Shown here piece after piece: positions 27,301-39,300 of a stretch of DNA of 64,000 bases. Within the stretch, counting starts at the first letter, position 1; each line of letters opens with the position of its first letter. A program made the position numbers and the translations under genes. The DNA comes from Monarcha castaneiventris obscurior. Lineage: Eukaryota > Chordata > Aves > Passeriformes > Monarchidae. A model generated the notes under the pieces. It did no database searches and had not been told where the DNA came from. It saw nothing but the letters and a program-made list of their open reading frames with translations. The DNA is taken from positions 40,587,501 through 40,651,500 of the forward strand of contig JAMPIT010000575.1 of NCBI GenBank assembly GCA_026261815.1. The letters run 5' to 3'.

Positions 27301-30300
27301 GTTCATATGTAGGTATAGATCCCATTTTAAATGCTGCTTGAGGAAATAAGGCTAAACTTCCTAGATGATTAACCTTTTCCTTTTGGATCCAAATGCAAAT
27401 GGTTTCTGTCTGTAAAGCCCCTTGTCTCTTCAAATTTTGTTTTCTACTTAGTTTGCTACTAAGATGCTTTCAGATAAAGACACAAGGGGTCAGTGTTGTT
27501 GCATAGCAGTTTCACCGAAAGGGTGAAAAATGTGCTTCAGTCCAGAGATTTACTTATTTTAATATAGCAGGTTCTGAGAGGAGCATGAGCTCCCAGCACA
27601 GACCAAAACTAGCATTGTAAGTAGTAATATGTTTCTTCTATGCATATCTCTACAGAAGCAGAATTATTAAAGGATTTTTTTAAAATTTCAATTTTAATTA
27701 AGAAATAGTTAAATTTAATGTTTTCTAAATATTATATCAGCATAGATTGAAGTTGTAAATGGATAACAGAGGTAGAGAGAGATGTGAAGTTAGGTAGAAA
27801 GATCAATGTATTATGATTTTTTTTAAATTATATATCAGAAAACATATACATGAAGTTACAGTGGGGATCAGTATATCACTCACTCCTGTTACACAGCAGT
27901 ATCTGGTTCCAGATCTAGATACTCAACTTGCTTTTAGCCGACTGGGTTCTCTATGCACTTGTTATTCAGAGCCTCACCCAGCATGAGATTGAAGCGAAAT
28001 AATTTCTATAGATAAAGACAAACTGAAGACAGGGAAAAGTGTGTTCAGCCTGCCAGTAGCTGTCAAACTTACTCCTCTCCTCTTTAGCCAGCATTGTGTG
28101 CTCAGGTCTTGAAGAATAGTTGACTTGAACTGCTGTTCCTGCTCTTAAAAATGTCCTACAGGTTAGAGCAGGAGCAGTAACAGCTGTAGAAGAGCAGTAG
28201 CAGACTAACAGCTCTTAACAGGTTACCATGTTCTAACATGACCTGTTGTCACTTTAGCTGTTTCAGCTGGCCAGTGGCATACTTTGTGTGACCATTTGGC
28301 TTTGGTTTCTGTAATTTGATTCAAAGACCTGGCTGCTTAAAAGTAGTAATTAAAAACTTAATAGACAGAGAAAAGCTTTCAAGACGGGGACATTCCTTCA
28401 ATGGCATGTCCTTCATGAAGGTCTCAAAATTACCTCTCTTAAGTTTGGTCTGAACTGATACTTCTTCTGAAGACGTAATTGAACAAATTCAGATCAGAAT
28501 TTTACTTCCCTCTCTAATAATAGTGTTTATCTTCAAGATCAAGATTAAGCATGTGTACTCTTATACTCTTGTGCAACTAACTACACAAATGGCCCATGGA
28601 AAGGGAGAAGTATTCACTGGTATATAAAGTTCTGAGAGTATCTTTTTGACTAGTAAGGATTCGAGTCCATAGATGCCTTTGTAGAAACATTACAAAAATC
28701 TTTATTCTTTTCTATGACCTATAGGAACAGAGTGTTCAATATCTTATATTTAATCAATCAAAGCTCTGGCACCTCACAATAATTCTCTATTCTACTATCC
28801 CATGCTAGGTGCATGGAGGGAAATTGCTGAATTCACTAGGAAAAAGTGTCAACTTCTATGCATATAGATGTTAGCAAATATGGAAAACCCACCTTAGTAC
28901 CATAATTGTTTGCTTTAGGTGCCTGGTTGCACACATGATATTTAGGACAGACACACTTCTTCCATGCTTTTGGCACAGTTCTGCCACTTGTGACCTGTTT
29001 CTTACTTCCCATATTTTTGTTATACTGAACTGTGATGTTTGCATAGTCCTATCAAAACTTTTTCATGACAGTGCCAGTAACCTGACTGTTCTGAGCAGCA
29101 GCACCTGTGATACTGCTGCAGATATGGATACACAAAACATCAGTCTCTTCCATGTGTGTAGAAACTGGAGCTGTCTGATGCATTAGCCTGGCTTTAACCC
29201 AAACTAGCATTTTCTGCACTGTATTTAAGTGCTTCAGTGGCTCTTATTACTTCAGGTTTAGGCCTAAGCTGTCAGCAGCTCCTAGTTTAGCCAGGCTTCT
29301 GTCTGAGAATCCCAGAGTGTACAGAGAAAAAGCCTGGATCTGTCTGCAAAACACTGTGTAAGCATACCTAAAGATATGAAATGACCTCCTGTGTGAGGTT
29401 AGTGACCTGCAGGAAGAGGAATGGTGCTATTCTTGGCTATGTTTTTCTTGCATTTGTGTGCTTAAGTTGAATTCTTCATTACTGTGTTATTCCTAGGCTT
29501 CTAGCAGTGAAGAATATTATTCTTTATTGCATTTTTTTTCTTTTTCTCCCATTTTATGTCTCTGGAAAATGCTTTTGTTGATCTCCAATACAGTCTCTTT
29601 GGCATTATTTCTAATTAGTTGCTCATTGTTATTTCGTTACTTGTATGAGATAATGTGGGGTTTTGTTTGTTTCCTTTTCTGGGTATTAGACTCGGAATAA
29701 CTTTGAAAGCACTAGGCAGGAAGTGGAGAGACTCATGCAAAGAATGAAATCAGCCAACCAGGATTACAGACCACCAAGTCAGTGGACAATGGAAGGCTAT
29801 CTCTATGTGCAGGAGAAACGTAAGTACAGCAGGGAAGCTCCATGCTGTTGTTTGCCCCAGTGGCTGACTGGTAGCAAGCTCTGCTCTGGCTGGCTGCCCT
29901 GCACCTTGCTGCAAACTCCTGACACTCTGCCTTGGCTCCCTTCTGTTTCTTGCTTTCCCTGCCTGAACAGGGCCTTTAGTTCAGTCGTCAGGAGCACCTT
30001 GTACCAGAGACCCCCACTGACCCAGCCACCTTAATGAACATGCACTTAATGGAAATCAAAGATGTAAGAAAAGGTCATCTAAGTAATGTCTTACCACAGT
30101 TAACCATGGCCAGTTTTATCCTCAGTAGCACTGCAAGCTTTAAGAAGACAGTCTATTTTTCAATTGAGTAATAATCATAAAAGAAATCTGTGTTAAGTGG
30201 AAATTACACTGAGCCCTGCTAATGGGGGAGGGAGAAGAGGAGTGAAGCACTGGGCACATGCTGTGCTTCATCAAATAGTGAGAGGCCAACTTGACATCTT

Positions 30301-33300
30301 CTTACTGAAAAGAAATTTTTATTCTGGAGTAACAGTAACAGGATCTGTAGTGGAAAAGGTACTAATTGTATAATTCTTTGTCATGCAAGTTTACTTGCCT
30401 ACAACCATTATCCTATGGGTTCTTGTCAAATTGTGAGCAACTGGGTTAAATCTTCGCTGTTCTTGAGAGTAAATTCTATATATATTTATTACTGAGATGC
30501 ATGGCGGTAAATATAGGGGTTTTTTTAAAAAATGGCATTAGGCCATAAATTTTTTTCATTTAGATGGATGGCCAAGAGTAATAAACTTAAATTTGCAACA
30601 CAAGTGTCTGGCTACAATTTTTTAATTTAAAAAAGGTGACTTCTTGACTCATCTAAAACTGCTTTGAGAGTGCTCATCCTTCTTATAATATGCTAAAAGA
30701 AATAATGAATTGCCATCAGAGGAAAAATTGATTCAGAATAATTACAGATTTTGTTATGCTAAGTGAAAATAACTTAAAATATAGGAGCAGAACAGCTAAC
30801 TTCTGAGGGTACATAACCATTTGAATTTTCAATTCATGACTTCACTTTCTTCCAAAACACAGGCAATAGGAGAACTTTCTCAAAGTCAGCCTAACAGACC
30901 ATTTCCACAGTTACATTTCTGGATTGCCTGACATCCAACTTACAGGACTGATGTAGTCTCTCATATAACCACCACCTTTGTGGGTATATTCAGAAGGCAA
31001 AGCCTTTGTATCTATAGTAAAACTACTAGGCTTGTTTTCAACACTTTTTATTTAATTCTTCACATTAAAAAAAAAACAAAACAAAAAAAACAAACAAGCA
31101 AAAAAAACCCAAAAACCAAAAAACCTAACAAAAACGCCTTAAAATACTTTTTTTTTTAAAGTCAGAGTTCTTTCATTTTGTCTTGTTTCCAGACAGGACA
31201 GGGTTAATTTTTGCAGTAGCCAGGAGTTGGGCATGGCTGGGTCTTTATTCAATACCACCTCTCATCATTTTCTGGGGATAGGGGAAGAGATCACTTCTAG
31301 GTCCCTAAGGTGGTGGAGGGTGCACTCAGGTATTGTCAGGCATGCACATATGGTGAGCACTCACATGTGAATCATTTGCCTCTTGTACACTCTGTTATTG
31401 TTGCTGCTACTGATTGTTTTCTAATTTCATTGCTGTCTCCAGTAAATTGTTCTTATCTCAACCCGTGATCTTTACCCTTCATGCCTCCAATTCTTCTCTC
31501 CAGCCCACCACAGGGGAGAGAGGGGAAGGATGGGGGAGGGACTGAGTGGTCCATGGTTTGGTGTCTTTTGGTAGGAACACTAAATTGGGGAATACCATTC
31601 CTAAACCACAGCACATTTTAAAAAGAATTAATAGGCCCGTACACACTGTAGCTTGAAAAATTCAGTATCATGTTTTTCCCATGACTAACTCTCATTGAAG
31701 AATCTGGAAGCTTGTGTTGCTCTCTTTGCTACAGTGAACTCCCAGAAAATATGGGAGATCTTATCTGTACTTCTAGGATGTAAAGAGAGTTCTGGAAATT
31801 GTGGGAGAATTCACTCCATGTCCTCACAGCAAAGAACACATTATAAATACCTGTATCTAAACTGCGTTAGTGTGAACCAAGTTTAAAATACCACTGAGCT
31901 TAAGCTCAAGGGGGTTCTGTGTTTAGATTCACTAAAGGTTCACAACAGTGTCCAAATAATCCAGCAGTGAAAACGTCTGCATCAGAGATTCTATACTTGG
32001 AGTAGGATTAAGAGGTAGTATGATGTGATCTCTCCAGGATAAGGCACACATCCACTTACTTAGGGGTTGCTGTAGATCTCACCTATAGCTATCCAAACTG
32101 AAGAAAAGTGAATCCCTAAGTAGAGTACAGTATACTTTGTGAGCATGTGCAGATGTCATTTTGTGGACATGGTCAGCTGTGCACCACTGTTACAGCCAGG
32201 TCTTCCCCAGCAGGACTCCCTCCAAGGCATAATAGGCCAATGTTTCTTGCTGAAGGCGCTGCCTCTGCCACCCAGCATTTTATCCCTCATCTCTAAACCA
32301 ATGTGATTTAGAATGCACTGTTCCTTTGCTTTTTTTCATAGAAAGAAATCTGTCAGTGTTCAACTTCATAAGATTAAATCTCTCTCTGAGCTGGTGCCAT
32401 TTTACCCACCCCCTTAAGGTAACAGGTAGAAGAACAGCCTTTCTATGATACTACCAAAAGCATTTGTTACCTTTGACGAGAACTCTGAAAGTAAAGGAAA
32501 ATACAGTCTCATTTTCTGACTTCATCAAGTTTTCTGCATTTAATACCAGGCTTCCAAGTTTCCCTAAGAGAAAGGATCTAATACTGAGTTGTGTTTCCCT
32601 TGGGTTGATAAAATCACAACCATATTTTCTGGGCAGAAAAATCCTCAGGTTCTGTTCTTGCCTGTTTCCTGCCTTGTTACCGTAATAAAATGGTGTTACC
32701 CATCCAGTTGCCAAAGAAAGTCAGTCTGCTGGAACTTTGTTGGGCAACCTTATCAAGCTGCAGTATTTGACAATGATACCTGAACAACATGTTCAGATTA
32801 AATAATGAGGAGTAGACTGTATGTGGATGCTGCTATGTTTCATTTTTCTACTCTTATCTAATTCCAACTATAATAGTGATAAAATGACAATTACTTTTAA
32901 TACTATCTCTCTTCACTCTAGGACCCCTTGGATTTACATGGATAAAACATTACTGCACTTACGACAAAGGAACAAAAACTTTTACAATGAGTATAGCTGA
33001 AACAAAATCTGGTGGAAAAGTGGTGAGTTGCGTGTACATGAACATATACATGAGCTGTATATTGCATCTTTTATATTAAGCGTTTAAGAACTGCTAAAAG
33101 AAAAAAATGCAAACAGCCTAAGGCTGTTTTCATTGATGAAGCAGTGCATGTATTATATAGCATGGATAAACATTTAATAATTAACATTTAAACCACATAT
33201 TAGATAATTTCTCTAATGTGGTTGTTGTAAATGCATAGGAAATTTATCACATTTGCACAGAATCATAGAAAGGATGAGGTTTGAAAGGGGGCTCTGGAGA

Positions 33301-36300
33301 TCTCTAGTGTAAACTCAATGCAGGGTTGACCAGAACAGGTTGGTGAGGTCTGTATCCAGTCAGGTTTTAGATATCTCCAGGGATAGAGATATCTCTCTAT
33401 AAGCAACCTGTTTCAGTGCTTCACCATCATAAAAAAGCTTTCTCTTAAGTTCAAATGAAATTATGTGTGTTTGTGTTTGTGCCCATTGCATCTTGCCCTT
33501 CCACTGGGCACCACTGGGAAGAATCTGACTCAGTCTTCTTCACGCCTTCCCATGAGGTATTCCCATGAGGATCAGTCACTGATATGATCCCTTTTGTCCA
33601 GGTCAAACAGTCCCAGCTCTCTCAGCTTCTCCTCATGTGACAGATCACAGGGTCATCAAGGTTGGAGGAGACCTTCAAGAGCATCTGTCCAACCGTCAGT
33701 GTAGCACCACCATAATCACCCCTAAACCATATCCTCAAGTGCCACATCCAGGGTCTTCTTGGACACTTCCAGAGATGGTGACTCCACAACCTCCCTGGGC
33801 AACTTATTTCAATGGTTGACCACTCTTTCAGTGAAAATTTTATTTTTAATATCTAATCTGAACCTCCCCTGCCACAACTTAAGGCTTCTCCCTCATGTCC
33901 TTTCACTTAAGACATGGCAGAGGAGACCACCTCACTAAAGCCTCCTTTCAGTTAGTTGTGCTCCAAGTCCTCAATGACCTTGGTAGCCTTTAGCTGGACT
34001 TGTTCTAGCACATCACTGCCTCTCTTGTACCGGAGAGCTCAGCACTGGGCACAGCATTCCAAGTGCGCCTCACCAGTGCTGAAGTGGAGGATCACCTTCC
34101 TCCCCTTGCAGGCAGTACCCTGCCTGATGCATCCCAGGAGGTTGGTGGTTTGGCAAGGTCACGTTGCTGGCTCACAGTCAACTTGTTGCCCACCAGAACC
34201 TGAAATTCCTTTTCTGCCAAGCTGCTCTCCATCCTGTCAGCCTCAGCCTGTCCTGGTGCCTGGGTTTATTCCTATTCATGCTGGACAGTATTAACCCCTT
34301 GGGCATACCACTAATGCCTGGCTGCAGCTGGACTTCTGCTGTGAGCTCAGCAGTTCAGGCAGTTCTCAGTCCACTTCACCATGTCGCCCCTACTTCACCT
34401 GTACTGGTCTATGAGGATGTAGTAGGATGTAGTGCCAAAAGCCTGGCTAAAGTTGAGATAAAAAATATTCATTGTTCTTCCATCATGCACTGAGCCATCC
34501 ATCACATTGTAGAGGGCTGTCAGGTTGATCCAGTGTGATTTTTCCTTTATTAAATTCATGCTGACTGCTTCCAGTCACCTTTCTACCCTTTAAATGTTTG
34601 GAAATGCTTTCCATGATTATTCACTTCATCACCTTCCGAGGGATAAAGGTGATGCAGACTGTCGTATAGTTCCCCGTAAGATGAGAGGAAATGGCCTCAA
34701 GTTGCATCAGGGGAGGTAGGTGTTACAAAACGTTTCTTCACCAAAAAGGTTGTCAAGCATTGGAACAATCTGCCAGGGAAGTGGTTAAGTCACCAACCCT
34801 GGAGGTATTTAAAAGATTTGTAGATGGTTTAATTGTGACCTTTTCCAACCTAAATGGTTCTGTGATCCTTCTCCTTGCTCTCTTTGAAGACAAGAGTGAC
34901 ATTTGCTTCTTCCCATTCCTCAGAATTCCCAGTTGTGTCAGCCTTGCCAACATTATAGCGAGGTCTCATGATCGTGGTGTCAGAATTAGGAGTTAGTTTT
35001 ATTCCTCAGAAATCTTTTTATCTGCATATGAGAGTTGGCAGAATTACATGATTTTCATCCTAACATGCATGTACACAAGTTTTTGTAGGATTTGAATTTG
35101 GGGAATTTTCTGAAATATAATGATTAAATAATGAATATATGACAGAAAGCTATTAACTGTAGTCTTAATATACAAAAAAAAATTGTATCTATTCCTAAAT
35201 AATTTTAAACCCTGTGTTAAGACTTGTTCTTCGTACTGTTCATGCAGTTAAATTTAAGATGAAGCCAAGGTGTATAAGCATACTGCCTGTGCTAATTTCA
35301 TTTTGTTTTGTTTTGTAGAATGGCCTTGTCACAAGCTCACCAGAAATGTTCAAGCTGAAATCTTGCATCAGGAGAAAGACAGATTCAATTGACAAACGTT
35401 TCTGTTTCGATATTGAAGTATTTGAGAGGTTTGTTTCCGTTGTGTTAACAATTTGAAAATAATTGCAACCAGTACATGATAATTACTCCTGTAATAGGAG
35501 CATATGTTTATCAATTTATTTGTATACAGGCGAACTAGGCTTTCAAGACTTAATACTTCTTTGTTCAAACCTGGTTTTTTAATTAAATTGACCACAAAGC
35601 ATACGTGTTGTCTTTACTACATTATGTTTGCATTCTGGTACAACATGGATTCTTATAGAACGTGTAGCAAAACTGACTACCCTTTTAGAAACAGATCAAA
35701 AATATTTTTATAAATACTTGTTAATAAGCGTATTCTGTACAAATCTCTATTGCTTTCAGAAATGTATAGTAGCACGGGGTTTTTTCTACAATTTTTTTCC
35801 ACTTACTCCTGGATATTATATCAGATACATGAGAACAGCTTTCCTGTATTCAAGGTATAGGTACACAGTACTTAGTGGAAGTATTTCTTCCAAGCTTGAG
35901 AATAAATAGAAATATTGAATTAATTTCTATGTTAAAATATGATAGACTAACTTTTGTAGTTGTTCTCTTTAAAAACGTTTTATGACTGTTAGCAAACTTT
36001 TAAAAAACAGACAAGTTTTATACCTAGCTCAATATTATTCTGTTATGTCAGAAGCTGTCAACTTTCTCTAACTTCTGTCTTTTATATATTCACTTCACGT
36101 CACTATGCATTCTGATTCTGACTTTGGATACTGTTTGAAAAAAAATAGTAACTTCAGTGAATGTCTGTGTTTTTGACAGACCTGGAATCATTACACTACA
36201 AGCTTTTTCAGAATCCAACCGAAAGCTTTGGCTCGAAGCTATGGATGGAAAGGAACCAGTAAGGATATTTTTTGATTTTCTTTTGATTTTACAGTTTTCT

Positions 36301-39300
36301 GGCTCACATATTAAAGAAAGAAGCTAGCATATATTTCAGATATTCTGTTGCAATACCAACAAACACAGTTCTTTTCTTTGTGAGACACTAATGCAAGTAC
36401 ATAGTGAAGATAAGTACAAAGTAGAAAAGAAGATCTATTATTTTAAGCCTATGTTTATATATCATTATTTTATGTTAGGATATTTTAAGTAATAATAATT
36501 AAAGTAGTATGGTAGCATATTGTCTAATAGGATTCATGGTTCAGGTAACGTGTGAAGTGGTAGTTACTACAAAGGTAAAGAACGACCATCTTTTGGGCAG
36601 TGTCATGGAGTAAACAATTAGTACCATGTCAAAAGGCATTGCAGACAGCAGAAAGACATGTTGAAAGGTACTGAGAGACAGGCTTGTCTGAGTTTTCTAC
36701 CCTCATCTTAAAGCAGTCCCTGGATGAGGGTGATGTCAGACCTGTATCTGATGGGAAAAGAACGGTTGATCAGTTTTATGAAATAGAGGAGTGTTTTTAC
36801 ATGCTTCTTTTTTGACTGAACCAGTACAGAAATTATAATCACTAGCTGTTTTGAAATTTGGACTCAGTAAATCTGATTTCTAATGCATTAGTTGCATTAT
36901 GGTAGCACAGAGCTCTTAATCCAGCTGTGTCCTGGAGCAGTAAATGTCAAGAGATGGTGGAAGGCAAGGTTGGAATTCCCCTAGCAGCAGTGTAGTACGT
37001 AACATGTTGCAACTACTAACAAACATGACAATAAAGGATGTAAAGCACAAACATTGTCCTATTGCATTGTTGTTGTTCGGTTGTTGTTTTTTTTTTACAG
37101 ATCTACACACTGCCGGCCATAATAAGCAAGAAGGAAGAAAGTAAGCTCTTTATGTTGAGTTACCATATGTTGCTAGATTTCTGAAATGTTACAGTTTCTT
37201 GATATACGTGTGGGAGAAAGAGATTATTTTATATTTTATTTCTATTGCTGTGAAATAACTTTGTTGGATATCTAAACTTTTCCTGGCACAACTTGAGGCT
37301 ATTTCCTCTTGTTCTATTGCTTGTCACTTGAGAGAAGAGGCCAAGCCCCACCTGGCTACAGCCTCCTTTCAGGCAGTTCTAGAGAGGGATAAGGTCTCCT
37401 CTGGGCCTCCTTTTTTCCAGGCTAAACACCCCCAGCTCCCTCAGCTGCCCCTCACAGCACTTGTGCTCCAGACCCTTCCCCAGCTCCGTTGCCCTTCTCT
37501 GGACACGCTCCAGCCCCTCAATGTCTTTCTTGCAGTGAGGGGCCCAGAACTGAGCACAGGATTGGAGGTGTGGCCTCAGCAGTGCCGAGTACAGGGGGAC
37601 GGTCACTGCCCTGCTCCTGCTGGCCACACCACTGCTGATCCAGGCCAGGTGCCATTGGCCTTCTTGGCTACCTGGGCACACTGGTGTCTAGCATTCATCT
37701 GCTGCCAAACAGTACCCCCAGGTCCTTTTCCACCAGGCAGTTTTCCAGCCCCTGCCCCCAGCTTGTAGCACTGCCTGGGGTTGCTGTGACCCAAGTACAG
37801 GACCTAGCACTTGGCCTTGTTGAGCCTCATACAATTGGCCTTGGTCCATCCCATCTTTTTAGTTTTAGATGTATATATACCTATTAGACATACACTGAGT
37901 AACAAAACTAGTGTATTTAAAGGTATTGTGAGGTTTGTGTGCATAATTGTATTAACACTGTATTAACACATTGGTTATTAACATCATATTATATTAACAC
38001 AAATATGTAAAAATAATTTAAATAATATGTCTCTGAGAAAGAGATTTGTAAAATTTGGATATGCGTCTTCATTGGAGGTATATTTGAGACTCTGAAAATG
38101 AGAAATTAAGCCACTATATCTGTTCTTTTATATGATGATGTTTATTTTAATGGTAACAAATAACAATTAATAACAAATATGCTGTTTAAAGATCTTTATT
38201 TAGATAGTTAAAGCAATGGGCATTGAAGATGCAACATTAATGAGGAATACATTCACTTGAAGTAAGATGACTAATTAAACTCAATAACAAGGATTGTTTT
38301 CCTACATTACCGTTTTATGAGTGATTATGTGCATATGCAAGGAACAAAGAATATTGTTGGGTTAAAACCAATGGATATATTCTGGTCATAATGTAGGTCC
38401 TGGACTCTTCAAAGCATTTTGTTCAGCAGCTTCCAACGGTTTTTAGAGAGGCTACTGATTGCTGAGAAAGACAGTAGAATATTAAGCTTCTAATGGTATA
38501 GAATGACTAGAAAGTTGGGTTGTGTATGCTAGGGATATATGTACAAAGACCCTGTTACACAACAACTCTTATAATGTTATGGATAACCAACGACGTGTCA
38601 GCCTTCCTTGACTAGTGTGTGAATGTAGCTGAACAGAAGATTTTGTATATTGATGTTGGAAAGTAATTACCCTTTTTTTTTATAGTGTTCTTAAATGAAG
38701 CAGGTTTCAACTTCGTGAGGAAATGTATTCATGCTGTAGAAACAAGAGGTGTGTATTATATCACTAATAAAGTATTAGATTGCTATGACTTTTTTTCTAA
38801 AATACAACATTTTTTAATTCTACATATTTTATATCTGTGCTTCAAAGGGCATCCATCATTTGTTTTGGACTTTTCACATTTTGTCTATGTACTTTACACT
38901 CAAAATTGTTGTCTCCGGTTCCAACAACAATTCATAACATTTTATCTAAATGAGGTTTTTAAACTTTTTCTGTAATTTCTTGTTGATTAGACAGCTTTAG
39001 ACACAATTGCACACATCTTTAATCTTTAATCTGTGTGCACTGACTTGTCTTTTCTTGTGATACAACTGTAGGGAGTCTCAGCTCCCAACTTTGGTTTTGG
39101 GTGTGAAATCTGAGGACCCAAAAGTGACATCAGCGTTCTCTGCTGGTACATCTGGTTTTTTGCAGAGTATAACTCCTATCATTTTATTCAGTCATGTTGT
39201 ATATTGGTTTTGAGATTTTTTTAATGTTTAGTAACATTTAATGTTTAGCAACACTCATTTTTGGTAGTGAGAATGTAAAAAAAGGAAGGAATAATCACAC

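Larger units (their letters stand above)
29820..32921 (+). other. Intron, PH domain
   Basis: 3.1 kb. It contains an A-rich low-complexity tract (31064-31132) directly before a degraded LTR (31187-31613). The open frame running from the exon to 30034 is intronic read-through with no domain. Acceptor CTCTAG at 32921 follows a C/T-rich tract. Confidence 0.85.
33023..35318 (+). other. Intron, PH domain, packed with CR1
   Basis: 2.3 kb, of which about 1.7 kb (33257-34980) is a cluster of three CR1 pieces described separately. The rest is AT-rich. The intron ends TTTTGTAG at 35318 after a (TTTTG)n-like pyrimidine-rich run. Confidence 0.88.

Noticed and set aside
37328..37768. 146-codon + strand open frame
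   Set aside because: It lies wholly in an antisense CR1; the GC-rich repeat has few stops, so the frame is a shadow of the element.
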